Positions 30,124 to 40,707 of a stretch of 64,000 bases of DNA are shown piece after piece. Below the pieces are notes generated by a model. The model was given only the letters and a program-made list of their open reading frames with translations, was not told where the DNA came from and did no database searches. Location: assembly GCA_019873625.1 (NCBI GenBank), contig JAIOAW010000001.1, positions 1 through 64,000 on the forward strand. Reading direction: 5' to 3'. How positions within the stretch are numbered: position 1 is the stretch's first letter; each line of letters begins with the position of its first letter. Position numbers and translations under genes: made by a program. The DNA comes from Chloroflexota bacterium. GTDB taxonomy: Bacteria > Chloroflexota > Anaerolineae > UBA1429.

Positions 30124-30685
30124 CCAACTCGTGATGGAGTATTTTGCCGCGCACCCCAATGAGGATCTAGAGCACGGCCCCGTGGTGGATTGGGTTACCC
30201 AGCAATGGCTCCAAACGCACGATACGCCGCCCCGTGACCCCTGGCGAGCCATCCGTTATCTCCATCAGCGAGGCGTTCTGATCAAAGTCCGCAAAGGCGT
30301 GTACCGTTATGACCCACAAGCCGCTTCTCAACGCGACTTGGAGGATTTCACGCCCGCCCAAAAGGAGGCTATCTTTCGCCGAGATAACTACCGTTGCGTC
30401 ATCTGCGGGCGCGGCCGAGAGGATGGCTACGAAATCCACGCCGATCATATCATCCCTAAAGAATTGGGCGGCAAAGCGGTCATTGAAAATGGGCAGACCC
30501 TCTGTTCCATCCACAACTTTCGCAAGAAGAACTATCGGCAGACCGAGACGGGCAAGCGTATGTTCATCCACCTTTATGAACTCGCCCAAAGCGTGGGAGA
30601 TGAACCGCTCATCGCCTTCTGCCGAGAGGTTTTGGAGGCCTTTGAGAAGCATCATATCAACGACCACATCGAATGGAAGCGGTAA
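30104..30685 (+). CDS. HNH restriction endonuclease with N-terminal winged-helix-like domain, overlapping the methyltransferase gene
   Basis: FTPAQKEAIFRRDNYRCVICGRGREDGYEIHADHIIPKELGGKAVIENGQTLCSIHNFRKKN; N-terminus PPKTINQLVMEYFAAHPNEDLEHGPVVDWV...HQRGVLIKVRKGVYRYDP. Confidence 0.85.
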   Translation: MPPKTINQLVMEYFAAHPNEDLEHGPVVDWVTQQWLQTHDTPPRDPWRAIRYLHQRGVLIKVRKGVYRYDPQAASQRDLEDFTPAQKEAIFRRDNYRCVICGRGREDGYEIHADHIIPKELGGKAVIENGQTLCSIHNFRKKNYRQTETGKRMFIHLYELAQSVGDEPLIAFCREVLEAFEKHHINDHIEWKR

Positions 30686-30732
30686 TGGTTAGCCCACGCA
30701 CTTTGATTCCTGGCTCTGCAAAGGGATAGAGG

Positions 30733-33700
30733 ATGGCCTCAATCTATCGTCTATTTGCGGCCTCGCGCCGCAAGGGGTTGCCTTGGCTCTTTGGTGCGAT
30801 CTTGCTCATCGGCGCCTTTTGGGGGGTTACCCTCTGGCGCGCCCACAGCCTGGATGCTTATCTCCGCGAGATGCTCCTTTACCAGGCCAAGGCCCTCGCC
30901 CGAAACGTGGACCCCGCGTTGGTCCAAAGGCTCACCTTCACCCCCACCGATAAGGGCAACCCCGCTTACGAGCGCCTGCGCGCCCAGCTCACGGCCTATG
31001 GGCGCCTCATCCCCAACTGGGGCATTTACACGATGGCCCTGCGGGATGGGCAGATCGTCTTTGGGCCGGAGAACTATCCCGAAGGCGACCCGATGGCCTC
31101 CCCGCCGGGCACCGTGTATCAAGAACCGGCGCCGGAGGATTTCGCCATCTTTCAGACGGGCCAGCCGTGCACCATCGGCCCTGTGTCCGACGAATATGGC
31201 ACGTTCGTCTCGGCCCTCGCCCCCGTGTGGGACCCCGACACCGGCCAGGTGCTTATGGTCGTGGGGATTGATATCCTCGCGGAAGATTGGTTGGCCGAAA
31301 TCCATCGCGTGTACCGCCAGGCGCTGTGGGCGGCCTTGCCCATCCTCTTTTTGGTCGGCTGGTATGGGGCTGTGCATCTGTGGCGCCGGGGCGCCGCACG
31401 CCGGCCTTGGCTATCCCTTCCTCACCTGGAGGCCATTTTCACCGCGATGCTCGGCCTCTACCTCACGGGCTTGGCCGCTGCCTTGGGCAATGAATCTGAG
31501 CGCCTGAGCCACCAACGGTTCTTTCAAGAGTTGGCCCAAACGCGCCTGGCCGGCGTGCGCGCGGCGGTCGAAAGCGCCCAGCGAGACTTGGCCTCCATCG
31601 CGCGGTATTTCGAGAGCAGCGAGGATGTATCCCGCGAAGAGTTCGCCCGTTTTGCCGGCGAACTCGCCCGCAACACTGCGGTGGAGGCTTATTACTGGGC
31701 GCCCATTGTGCCAGCCCAACAAAGGGCCGCCCTAGAAGAAACTGCCCGGCGAGAGGGCCTTCAGAACTATGCCATCTGGGAGCGAAATGCCGCGTTGGAG
31801 CCGGTGCCTGCCTCTCCCAGAGAGGTGTATTACCCCATCTATTATGTGGAACCGCCGCCCATAGGGGTCTCTGCCTTGGGGTTTGACCTCGGTTCCGAGC
31901 CGCCGCACCGCGCTGCCCTGGAAGAAGCCTTGCGGACGGGCTTCCCCACGGCCACCGAGCCACTCACCCTCTTGAGCGAGCCGCGGGAGAGGCTGGGCGT
32001 CATCCTCCTGCAACCGACGACATCGGGCGGCGAACAGAGCGACGGCCTGGTGGGGGGCGTCTTACGCCTTCAAGGCTTACTCGAGGGCGCCCTACGCCCT
32101 TATTATGAGGTGCCCCCGCTCCTTGGGTTGGGCCTCTTGAGCCTAGAGCCGCAGACCACGCGCGTCCTGGCCGTGTACCCGCAGGAGCACCTCGCCGAGC
32201 ACCCCACGCTGACCACGGGGATGCAGTTGCGGGGGCCACTTTACGCCGTCCAGCCGCTCTTCATCGGGGGGCAGACCTTCCTCCTCAACGCGCGCCCCTC
32301 GAGCGCCTTTGAAGCCCTTCAGCCCCGCCGCGCCCCCTGGCTCATCGCCCTGGCTGGCCTGAGCCTGACCGCAATGCTGGCCACGATGGTGAGCCTTTTC
32401 CACCGTCGCGAACAGGCGCTTCAAGAGCAAGTGCGCGAGCGCACCATCGCCCTAGAGACGGCGCGCGACCGCGCCCAGGGCTACCTGGATGTGGCCGGCG
32501 TCATCCTCCTCCACATTGACCGCGAAGGGCGTGTAACGCTCATCAACCGCCGTGGGCTGGAGATTCTGGGCTGTCGTGCGGAGGAGGTCATCGGCAAAGT
32601 TTGGGTGGACCACTTTGTGCCGCCCGAAGAGCGCGAGGAGACGCGCCAAGTGCTCCAAGCCCTGCTCGAGGGGCGCGCCAACGCCGCCGCGTTCGAATAC
32701 CACGAAAACGCCATCCTCACCGCCCAAGGCGAGCGGCGCCTCATCGCCTGGCACAACATCCTCATCCGCGATCGGGAGGGGCGTTTTCAGGGCATCCTCT
32801 CCTCCGGCGAGGATATCACCGAGCGCCGCCGCGCCGAAGAGGCCCTCCGCGAGAGCGAGGAGCGCCATCGGCGCGTCTCGCAGATGATCTCCGATTACGC
32901 GTATGCCTACCGCGTTGAGCCGGATGGCACGCTCAACGTAGAGTGGGTCATCGGCGGGTTCGAGCGAACGACGGGGTTCACGCTGGAGGAATCCGAGGCG
33001 CGCGGCGGCTGGAGCGCGCTCATCTACCCGGAGGATATGCCCATCGCCCTGGAGCGCGCCAAACGACTCTTCTCCGGCCAGGCGGATGTGAGCGAGTTCC
33101 GCATCGTCCGCAAAGATGGCCAAATCCGCTGGCTGCGCGATTACGGCCAGCCCGAGTGGGATGCGCGCGAGGGCCGCGTGGTGCGCATCTACGGCGCGGC
33201 GGAGGATATCACCGAGCGCAAGCGCGCCGAAGAAGAGCGCCTGGAGATGGAGCGCCGGCTCTTGCAGGCCCAGCGTTTAGAGAGCCTCGGCGTGCTCGCC
33301 GGCGGCGTCGCCCACGATTTCAACAATCTCCTGATGGCCATTATGGGCAACCTGGAACTCGCCCTCCTCGACCTCCCGCGCACGTCAGGCATCCGCGCCA
33401 ACCTCCTCGAAGCCTCTCAGGCGGCGCGGCTTGCCGCCGACCTCACCCGGCAACTCCTGGCCTATGCCGGCAAGGGGCGCTTTACGCTGAGCCGCGTCAA
33501 CCTGAACGCGGTGGTCCAGGAAAATGCCCAACTCTTCCGCACGGCCATCCCCAGGGCGGTCACGCTGACGCTGAACCTAGCGCCGGATTTGCCCACCATC
33601 GAGGCCGACCGCAGCCAAATCCAACAGGTGATGATGAACCTCCTCACCAACGCGGCCGAGGCCATCGGTGAAAAGCCAGGGGCCATCACGCTCACCACGG

Positions 33701-34440
33701 GCGTGATAGAGGCCGATGCGGCGCTCCTTGCCCAGAGCCGCCTGCCGGAGGTACCCCCGCCGGGCCGTTACGTCTTTTTGGAGGTAACCGACACGGGCTG
33801 TGGGATGGACGAGGCGACCATCGAGCGCGTCTTTGAGCCGTTCTTTAGCACGAAATTCACCGGGCGGGGGCTGGGGATGTCTGCCGTGGCGGGCGTGGTG
33901 CGCGGCCACGGCGGCGCTATCTTTATCAAGAGCGCCATCGGTCAGGGCACCACGGTGCGCGTCCTCTTCCCGGCGGCCCAGGGCGAACCGCGTCCTCAGG
34001 AGCCGCGCGAGGCCGAAAGGCAAACCGCCTCGGCCACCGGCGGAGAGAAGACCTCTCGCGGCCTAGCCTTGGTGGTGGATGACGAACCCTCCGTGCGCCA
34101 AGTGGCCGAACTGATGTTCCGGCGGATGGGCTTCCAGGCCTTTTCAGCAGCGAGCGGCCCAGAGGCCCTCGAGTTCCTCCGCCGCCACGGGCCGGTCCGC
34201 ATCGTCCTCCTCGACCTTTCGATGCCGGGGATGGACGGCCTCACGGCCCTCGCCGAGATGCGCCGCCTGGTGCCGGATATCCGGGTCATCCTCTCCAGCG
34301 GCTACAACGAGCAGGCCATCTCTCAGCGCCTGACGGGCCAAGGCGAGGTGGAGTTCATCCAAAAACCGTTCGATTTCGCCGCGCTGCGCGAGGCGGTGGA
34401 GCGCGCCCTAGGCCAGGCCCAAGGAGGCGCGGAGGCATAA
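30733..34440 (+). CDS. Hybrid sensor histidine kinase: two extracellular sensor regions (second CHASE-like), PAS-PAS, HisKA-HATPase, REC
   Basis: LGVLAGGVAHDFNNLLMAIMGNLELAL; two PAS/PAC ending GEDITERRRAEEAL / AEDITERKRAEEERL; C-terminal ALVVDDEPSVRQV...LLDLSMPGMDG...QKPFDFAAL. Confidence 0.95.
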   Translation: MASIYRLFAASRRKGLPWLFGAILLIGAFWGVTLWRAHSLDAYLREMLLYQAKALARNVDPALVQRLTFTPTDKGNPAYERLRAQLTAYGRLIPNWGIYTMALRDGQIVFGPENYPEGDPMASPPGTVYQEPAPEDFAIFQTGQPCTIGPVSDEYGTFVSALAPVWDPDTGQVLMVVGIDILAEDWLAEIHRVYRQALWAALPILFLVGWYGAVHLWRRGAARRPWLSLPHLEAIFTAMLGLYLTGLAAALGNESERLSHQRFFQELAQTRLAGVRAAVESAQRDLASIARYFESSEDVSREEFARFAGELARNTAVEAYYWAPIVPAQQRAALEETARREGLQNYAIWERNAALEPVPASPREVYYPIYYVEPPPIGVSALGFDLGSEPPHRAALEEALRTGFPTATEPLTLLSEPRERLGVILLQPTTSGGEQSDGLVGGVLRLQGLLEGALRPYYEVPPLLGLGLLSLEPQTTRVLAVYPQEHLAEHPTLTTGMQLRGPLYAVQPLFIGGQTFLLNARPSSAFEALQPRRAPWLIALAGLSLTAMLATMVSLFHRREQALQEQVRERTIALETARDRAQGYLDVAGVILLHIDREGRVTLINRRGLEILGCRAEEVIGKVWVDHFVPPEEREETRQVLQALLEGRANAAAFEYHENAILTAQGERRLIAWHNILIRDREGRFQGILSSGEDITERRRAEEALRESEERHRRVSQMISDYAYAYRVEPDGTLNVEWVIGGFERTTGFTLEESEARGGWSALIYPEDMPIALERAKRLFSGQADVSEFRIVRKDGQIRWLRDYGQPEWDAREGRVVRIYGAAEDITERKRAEEERLEMERRLLQAQRLESLGVLAGGVAHDFNNLLMAIMGNLELALLDLPRTSGIRANLLEASQAARLAADLTRQLLAYAGKGRFTLSRVNLNAVVQENAQLFRTAIPRAVTLTLNLAPDLPTIEADRSQIQQVMMNLLTNAAEAIGEKPGAITLTTGVIEADAALLAQSRLPEVPPPGRYVFLEVTDTGCGMDEATIERVFEPFFSTKFTGRGLGMSAVAGVVRGHGGAIFIKSAIGQGTTVRVLFPAAQGEPRPQEPREAERQTASATGGEKTSRGLALVVDDEPSVRQVAELMFRRMGFQAFSAASGPEALEFLRRHGPVRIVLLDLSMPGMDGLTALAEMRRLVPDIRVILSSGYNEQAISQRLTGQGEVEFIQKPFDFAALREAVERALGQAQGGAEA

Positions 34441-34463
34441 GGAGGCCGCGCCCTCCAATGGGC

Positions 34464-34492
34464 TTGAAAGGCGGTTGGGTTTCCGCTATACT
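34464..34492 (+). promoter_or_regulatory. Putative promoter TTGAAA-N17-TATACT
   Basis: Located about 77 nt upstream of the ADH start; leader contains inverted repeat gaagcct..aggcttc (34501-34531). Confidence 0.6.
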
Positions 34493-34568
34493 TTTGGGTA
34501 GAAGCCTCGTTAGGCGTTGCGCCAAGGCTTCGGGGCATAAGCCCTAACCTATGTGGAGGGTGTGCGAG

Positions 34569-35627
34569 ATGAAAGCGGCGTTATTTTATGGTGGGCCAGA
34601 TATCCGCGTGGAACACGTGCCCGACCCCGTGCCTGGGCCGGGGGAGGTCGTGGTGCGCGTAAAGGCGGCGGGCATTTGCGGGAGCGACCTGCACAACTAT
34701 CGCGACCCGAGTTTCTCCTTCTACCGAACCGCCGGCCCGCAGTTGAGCGGGCACGAATTGGCCGGCGAAGTGGCCGCCCTCGGCGAGGGCGTTACCGGAT
34801 TGCAGATAGGCCAGCGCGTGGGCGTGGAGCCGCGCCACCTGGTGGGGTGCGGCCACTGCCGGTGGTGCCGCCGAGGAGATTATCACCTCTGCCCCACGCG
34901 CGGGCGCCAGGGCGATAAGCGCTTGCATTCCACGGGCTTTGCCGAGTACTCCTTGGAACCAGCCTTCAACGTCTATCCCCTGCCCGATCATGTGGATTTG
35001 ATCGAGGCCTCCATCCTGGATGTGTATGCCTGCGCGGTGCACGCCTTGCGCTTGGCGCCGGTCAACCCGACGAAGACGGTCGCCATCCAAGGGGCCGGCG
35101 CCATCGGGCTGACGGCGCTGGAACTCTTTAAGATCGGCGGCGCGAAAAAGGTCATCGTGTGCGATGTGGTGGATGCCGCCCTGGAGATGGCCACGCGCCT
35201 GGGCGCCGATGCCGTGGTCAACAGCGCCAAGGTGAACGCCGTCGAGGCCGTGCGCGACCTGACGGATGGCGAAGGGGCAGATGTCGTCATCGAGGCGGTG
35301 GGGGGCACAGCGCCCACCTTCGGGCCAGATATCTCGATGGCGGCGCGGGGCGGCACGGTGCTCGTCATCGGGATGTACAACAACCCCCAGAACTTGGATA
35401 TCCGCGAGGCGCAGGCCAAGGAGATCAACGTCCAACTGTGCAACAGTTATTCCCTATGGGATGGCGTGCCCGAGTTCAAGATCGCCCTGGATTTGATGGC
35501 GGCGGGCAAACTGCGCGCCAAAGAGTTGATCACCCATACCTTCCCGCTGGACCAAATCAAAGAGGGGTTTGAGGCGGCGGCCAACAAGGCCAAGTCGGGC
35601 GCCATCAAGGTGGTCATCCTGCCTTAA
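34569..35627 (+). CDS. Zn-dependent alcohol/polyol (threonine/sorbitol-type) dehydrogenase
   Basis: MKAALFYGGPDIRVEHVPDPVPGPGEVVVRVKAAGICGSDLHNY...GHELAGEV...CGHCRWCRRGDYHLC...GAGAIGLTALELFKIGGAKKVIV. Confidence 0.92.
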   Translation: MKAALFYGGPDIRVEHVPDPVPGPGEVVVRVKAAGICGSDLHNYRDPSFSFYRTAGPQLSGHELAGEVAALGEGVTGLQIGQRVGVEPRHLVGCGHCRWCRRGDYHLCPTRGRQGDKRLHSTGFAEYSLEPAFNVYPLPDHVDLIEASILDVYACAVHALRLAPVNPTKTVAIQGAGAIGLTALELFKIGGAKKVIVCDVVDAALEMATRLGADAVVNSAKVNAVEAVRDLTDGEGADVVIEAVGGTAPTFGPDISMAARGGTVLVIGMYNNPQNLDIREAQAKEINVQLCNSYSLWDGVPEFKIALDLMAAGKLRAKELITHTFPLDQIKEGFEAAANKAKSGAIKVVILP

Positions 35628-35748
35628 GTTCGAGGGGCGCTCTCCTGAAGCGTTTCGCAGGCCGGCGGGTGAGGTGGCCTTGCCGGCCTGCGTATCTCCT
35701 TGCAGGCCAACCTTTATAAGGATTCATCCATCCCCTCGAGGCCGTTTT

Positions 35749-35777
35749 TTGGTCATCATCCCCTTTCGGCGTATAAT
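35749..35777 (+). promoter_or_regulatory. Putative ppdK promoter TTGGTC-N17-TATAAT
   Basis: ttggtc 35749-35754, tataat 35772-35777. Confidence 0.6.
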
Positions 35778-35844
35778 CGGTGTGTTTTGTGCCGGCTTAT
35801 TCTGCGGCCATACGCTGAGGGATACCTTGAGGAGGAATCATCCT

Positions 35845-38529
35845 ATGACAAAAAAGTGGGTTTACCTATTTTCGGAAGGCAACAAGGATATGCGCAACCT
35901 GTTGGGCGGCAAGGGCGCGGGCCTGGCCGAAATGACCAACGCTGGCCTTCCCGTGCCGCCGGGGTTCACCTGCACTACCGAGGCCTGCCTGGCCTACTTT
36001 GCCGCGGGCAACCAATTCCCGGAGGGGATGTGGGAACAGGTGAAGGCCGCTATGGCCCTCATCGAAAAGGAGACGGGCAAGCGCTTTGGCGACCCCTCCA
36101 ACCCGCTGCTCGTTTCGGTGCGCTCGGGCGCCCGCGCCTCTATGCCCGGTATGATGGATACCGTGCTTAACGTGGGCCTCAACCCAGAGACGCTCGCGGG
36201 CCTAGCGCGCATTACGGGCAACGAGCGCTTCGCCTACGACGCCTACCGCCGCCTCATCTCGATGTTTGGCCGCATCGTTAAGGGGATTGACGGCAAAAAG
36301 TTCGATGAAGTCTTGGAAGCCTGGAAGGCCAAGACGGTGGGCAGGCGCGATACGGACCTCACCACTGAGATGCTCCAAGAGATCGTCAAGGAATACAAGG
36401 CGATTTACAAGCAGGAACTGGGCGAGGAATTTCCGGATGACGTCTGGAAGCAGTTGAGCGAGGCCATCGAGGCCGTGTTCAAATCGTGGTTCGGCGAGCG
36501 CGCCGTAACCTACCGCCGCTTGAACAAAATCCCGGATGATTGGGGCACGGCGGTCAACATCTGCACGATGGTCTTTGGGAATATGGGCGATGACTCCGGC
36601 ACGGGCGTGGCCTTTACGCGCGACCCCAACACCGGCGAAAAGGTCCTTTACGGCGAGTATTTGACGAACGCCCAAGGCGAAGACGTGGTGGCGGGCATCC
36701 GCACGCCGATGAAGATCGCCGAACTCCAGCGCGTCAACCCAGCCATCTATGAGCAGTTCGTGCGGCTTGCCGAGATGCTCGAGCGCCACTACCGGGATAT
36801 GCAGGATATCGAGTTCACCGTGGAGCGGGGCCGCCTGTGGCTGCTCCAGACGCGCAACGGCAAGCGCACGGCGCGCGCGGCGGTCAAGATCGCCGTGGAT
36901 ATGGTGAACGAGGGCCTCATCACCAAGGCCGAGGCTGTGGCGCGCGTCGAGCCGGAACAGGTAGATGCCCTCCTGCACCCGATGTTCGACCCGGCCGCCA
37001 AAGAGAAGGCTATGCGCGAGGGGACCTTTATCGCCAAGGGCCTCAATGCCTCGCCCGGCGCGGCCACGGGCATTGCCGTATTCGATGCCAAGCGCGCCGA
37101 AGAGCGCGCCAAAGCGGGCGCGGCGGTGATCTTGGTGCGGCCCGAAACCTCGCCCGAAGATGTGGGCGGGATGCTCCTCTCCAAGGGCGTCCTCACCCAG
37201 CACGGCGGGGCCACCTCGCACGCCGCCGTGGTGGCGCGCGGCAACAACCTGCCCTGCGTGGTGGGCTGCGAATCCATCGAAGTGGATACGGAGCATCGCC
37301 GCTTTACCATCGGGCCGATCGTGGTCAACGAGGGCGATACCATCTCCATTGATGGCACCACGGGAGAGGTCTTCAAGGGCGCCCTCCCGATGCTGGAGGT
37401 GGATTGGAATAAAGAGGTGGATCTGCGCACCCTCCTGAGTTGGGCAGACGAGTTCCGCACCCTGGGCGTGTACACGAACGCCGACTACCCTCGCGACGCG
37501 CGGCGCGCTCGCGAGTTCGGCGCGGAGGGCATCGGCTTGTGCCGCACGGAGCATATGTTCTTCGAAGAGGAGCGCCGTCCTTCCGTGGTGGGTATGATTA
37601 TGGCCAAGACGGATGAGGAGCGCGCCAAGTATTTGGAAGAACTCCTTCCCTTCCAACGGGAGGATTTCGAGGGCATCTTTGAGGCGATGGACGGCCTGCC
37701 CGTGATCATTCGCCTGATTGACCCGCCGATGCACGAATTCCTACCCAAGCGCGAGACGCTCATCGAGGAGGTAACCACCCTGCGCTGCACGGGCGCTGAC
37801 CCGCAACTCTTGGCCGAAAAGGAGCGGATGCTGGCCCTGGTAGAATCCCTCGCCGAGGTGAACCCTATGATGGGCCTGCGCGGCTGCCGCGTGGGGCTGA
37901 TGATGCCCGGCGTTACCGAGATGCAGGTGCGCGCCATCTTCCAGGCCGCCTGCCGCCAAGCGAAAAAGGGCATTGACGTGCATGTGGAAGTGATGATTCC
38001 CCTCGTGACGCACGTCAACGAACTGCGCCTCGAAAAGGAAAAACTCGCCCGCGTGGCAGAAGAGGTCATCGCGGAGGAGGGCATCCGCGTGGATTACAAA
38101 TTCGGCACGATGATCGAGACGCCGCGCGGGGCGCTCACGGCGGGGGAACTCGCCGAGTATGCCGAGTTCTTCTCCTTCGGCACGAACGACCTCACCCAGA
38201 TGACCTTTGGCTTTTCGCGCGATGACGCGGAGGGCAAGTTCTTGCTCAAGTACGTCGAGCAAAAGATTTTGCCGGCGAACCCCTTCCAAACGCTCGACCA
38301 GGATGGCGTGGGCAAGTTGATGCGTATGGCCGTCGAGGCCGGCAAGGCCACGCGCCCCGATATCGAACTGGGCATCTGCGGTGAGCACGGCGGCGACCCC
38401 GCTTCGATTGACTTCTGCCACCGCATCGGCCTCAAATATGTGAGTTGCTCGCCCTACCGCGTGCCCGTGGCGCGTTTGGCGGCGGCGCAGGCTGCGCTTC
38501 GCTCCCCTGCGCGGTTAGAAGATAAATAA
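35845..38529 (+). CDS. ppdK: Pyruvate, phosphate dikinase
   Basis: KWVYLFSEGNKDMRNLLGGKGAGLAEMTNAGLPVPPGFTCTTEAC; VRSGARASMPGMMDTVLNVGLN; GGATSHAAVVARGNNLPCVVG; GLCRTEHMFFEEER; FSFGTNDLTQMTFGFSRDD. Confidence 0.97.
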   Translation: MTKKWVYLFSEGNKDMRNLLGGKGAGLAEMTNAGLPVPPGFTCTTEACLAYFAAGNQFPEGMWEQVKAAMALIEKETGKRFGDPSNPLLVSVRSGARASMPGMMDTVLNVGLNPETLAGLARITGNERFAYDAYRRLISMFGRIVKGIDGKKFDEVLEAWKAKTVGRRDTDLTTEMLQEIVKEYKAIYKQELGEEFPDDVWKQLSEAIEAVFKSWFGERAVTYRRLNKIPDDWGTAVNICTMVFGNMGDDSGTGVAFTRDPNTGEKVLYGEYLTNAQGEDVVAGIRTPMKIAELQRVNPAIYEQFVRLAEMLERHYRDMQDIEFTVERGRLWLLQTRNGKRTARAAVKIAVDMVNEGLITKAEAVARVEPEQVDALLHPMFDPAAKEKAMREGTFIAKGLNASPGAATGIAVFDAKRAEERAKAGAAVILVRPETSPEDVGGMLLSKGVLTQHGGATSHAAVVARGNNLPCVVGCESIEVDTEHRRFTIGPIVVNEGDTISIDGTTGEVFKGALPMLEVDWNKEVDLRTLLSWADEFRTLGVYTNADYPRDARRAREFGAEGIGLCRTEHMFFEEERRPSVVGMIMAKTDEERAKYLEELLPFQREDFEGIFEAMDGLPVIIRLIDPPMHEFLPKRETLIEEVTTLRCTGADPQLLAEKERMLALVESLAEVNPMMGLRGCRVGLMMPGVTEMQVRAIFQAACRQAKKGIDVHVEVMIPLVTHVNELRLEKEKLARVAEEVIAEEGIRVDYKFGTMIETPRGALTAGELAEYAEFFSFGTNDLTQMTFGFSRDDAEGKFLLKYVEQKILPANPFQTLDQDGVGKLMRMAVEAGKATRPDIELGICGEHGGDPASIDFCHRIGLKYVSCSPYRVPVARLAAAQAALRSPARLEDK

Positions 38530-38551
38530 CCATAACGCCCGTTTCGCTGTG

Positions 38552-38586
38552 CGCCCTCCCGCAGGGGCAGCCCTTGCGGGAGGGCG
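38552..38586 (+). terminator. Rho-independent terminator after ppdK
   Basis: cgccctcccgca / tgcgggagggcg arms followed by tttcgtct. Confidence 0.75.
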
Positions 38587-38760
38587 TTTCGTCTAGCGCC
38601 CTATCCGCCAGGCGCGGGGCGCGCCCTCCCGGTTGGGCGCAGAAGGCCCGCAACGGGATATTTGCCGCCTTGACGCGCCTCCCCGTTCTGGCTATGTTTG
38701 AAGTGGTTTAGCGATAGCCCTTTTCCCCTGGCAAAGGTGTGCGTTTTAGCGAGGCTCCTC

Positions 38761-40707
38761 ATGGGCGTAGTGGATGAGATCAAACAGCGGCTGGATATCG
38801 TCGAGGTCGTAGGGGGCTATGTGCCCCTGCAAAAGGCGGGGCGCAATTATAAGGGGCTGTGCCCCTTTCATTCCGAAAAGACGCCCTCCTTCATCGTCTT
38901 CCCCGATACGCAGACGTGGCACTGCTTTGGGGCCTGCGGCACAGGGGGCGACCTCTTTACCTTCATTATGCGGCGAGAGAACCTCTCCTTCGCCGAGGCC
39001 CTGCGCCTTTTGGCCGAGCGGGCGGGCGTGCGCTTGGAGCCACTCACCCCTCAGCAAGAGGAGGCCCGCCAGGAACTGGATCGCCTGCGGGCTGTGAATG
39101 CGGCCGCCGCCGCCTATTACCACCATATTTTGATGGATACCCCCGCAGGCGAGGCTGCCCGGCGCTATCTGGAACGCCGAGGCGTGCTCGCCGAGACGAT
39201 GCGCGCCTTTCAAATCGGCTTTGCCCCCGCCGAGTGGCACGCCCTGGAGGAGTATCTCCGCCGGCAGCGTTTTGCCCAAAACGATATGCTCGCGGCAGGG
39301 GTGCTCACCAAGAACGAGGCCGGCGCCGTGTATGACCGCTTCCGGGGGCGCATCATCTTCCCCGTGCGAGATGCGCAGGGCCAGGTCATCGGCTTTGGCG
39401 GCCGCGCCCTGGGCGATGAAGAGCCGAAATACCTCAATACGCCCGAAACCCCCCTGTTCGATAAAGGGAGCGCCCTCTATGGCATAGACCTGGCGCGCCA
39501 GAGCATCCGCGCCAGCGGCCAGGCCATCGTGGTGGAGGGGTATATGGATGTCATCATCCTCCACCAATGCGGCGTAACGAACGCCGTGGCCTGTATGGGC
39601 ACGGCGCTCACCGAGGCGCACATCGAGGCCCTCAAGCACCTGGCGCGTACGTTCATTTTGGCGCTCGATGCGGACGAGGCCGGCCTGCGCGCCGCCGAAC
39701 GCGGCGTCGAGACGGCCCAACAGGCCCTGCCCCGCCGCGTGGTGCCGACCCTCTCGCCCAGGGGGCTGATCCGCTATGAAGAGCGCCTCGACGCCGAAAT
39801 CCACGTGCTCCTTTTGCCGGATGGGCTGGACCCAGATGAACTCATCCTCCAAGACCGCCCCCGGTGGGATCGGTTGGTGGCCGAGGCTCTGCCCGTGGGC
39901 GAGTTCCTCTTTCGCCGGGTGATCGAATCGGCCGATTTGACCACGGCGCACGGCAAGCGCGAGGCGGTGGATCGCCTCCTCCCCATCTTGGCGGCGATAG
40001 ATAACCCCGTCGAGCGTACCCATTATCTCCAGCGTTTGGCGCAGGCCGTGCGCATAGACGAGCGGCAACTCTTGCCCGCCCTGCGGCGCCTGCGCCGCTC
40101 CGAGGCCGGCCCTAAGCAAGCCAAGGGCGCCGCTGCATTGGCTGAAACGCGTTCCGATGAAAAGACGCCGGAACCCGGCCTTGCGCCCGATGCGGCCCAA
40201 GGCCTAGAGCGCCGCTGTTTGGCCCTCTTGATGATGGCCCCGCACCTCTTGCCGGAGGTGATGGCGGCCGCCAACCTCTCTAGCGAGACGTTCCAGGATG
40301 TGCGCCACCAGCAGATTTGGGCGGCGCTAGCCTCCCTCGCGCCGGAGGACCTCGAGGCTCCCTTGCCAGCCCTCGCAGGCCGACTTGACACGGCCTTGTA
40401 TGCTCATGTAGAATCTCTTTTACGCGAGTTAGAGACTGACCCTCCTCTCTCACCCGATTTGATCCGAGAGGACCTCCTCAAGTGCTCAACGCGCCTGCGC
40501 AAACAATATCTCTCTCGCCTTATCGGTGAGTTGCGCTTCTTGCAGATGGATGCCCAAGAGCAGGGCGCCGAGGAACGCTTGCGCGAATTACGCGCGTTGA
40601 CCGATCGGCTCACCCGAGATTACTATCAAATCGATCGGCGCTTCTACGCCGCCACCCTCGTGGGGCGGCGGCAAGCCAAAGATCAAGCAGGATCGAACCA
40701 TGTCTGA
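38761..40707 (+). CDS. dnaG: DNA primase
   Basis: [89 protein letters not shown]...LDADEAG. Confidence 0.97.
   Translation: MGVVDEIKQRLDIVEVVGGYVPLQKAGRNYKGLCPFHSEKTPSFIVFPDTQTWHCFGACGTGGDLFTFIMRRENLSFAEALRLLAERAGVRLEPLTPQQEEARQELDRLRAVNAAAAAYYHHILMDTPAGEAARRYLERRGVLAETMRAFQIGFAPAEWHALEEYLRRQRFAQNDMLAAGVLTKNEAGAVYDRFRGRIIFPVRDAQGQVIGFGGRALGDEEPKYLNTPETPLFDKGSALYGIDLARQSIRASGQAIVVEGYMDVIILHQCGVTNAVACMGTALTEAHIEALKHLARTFILALDADEAGLRAAERGVETAQQALPRRVVPTLSPRGLIRYEERLDAEIHVLLLPDGLDPDELILQDRPRWDRLVAEALPVGEFLFRRVIESADLTTAHGKREAVDRLLPILAAIDNPVERTHYLQRLAQAVRIDERQLLPALRRLRRSEAGPKQAKGAAALAETRSDEKTPEPGLAPDAAQGLERRCLALLMMAPHLLPEVMAAANLSSETFQDVRHQQIWAALASLAPEDLEAPLPALAGRLDTALYAHVESLLRELETDPPLSPDLIREDLLKCSTRLRKQYLSRLIGELRFLQMDAQEQGAEERLRELRALTDRLTRDYYQIDRRFYAATLVGRRQAKDQAGSNHV

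Noticed and set aside
36202-37734. 510-aa - strand ORF opposite ppdK; likewise 38746-40200 opposite dnaG and 50407-51636 opposite fabF
   Set aside because: Shadow ORFs; composition and complete overlap with confident genes
38860-38960. DnaG zinc-ribbon variant CFGACGTGG (extra residue versus CFGCG)
   Set aside because: I believe this variant is common in related lineages, so not treated as novel without alignment
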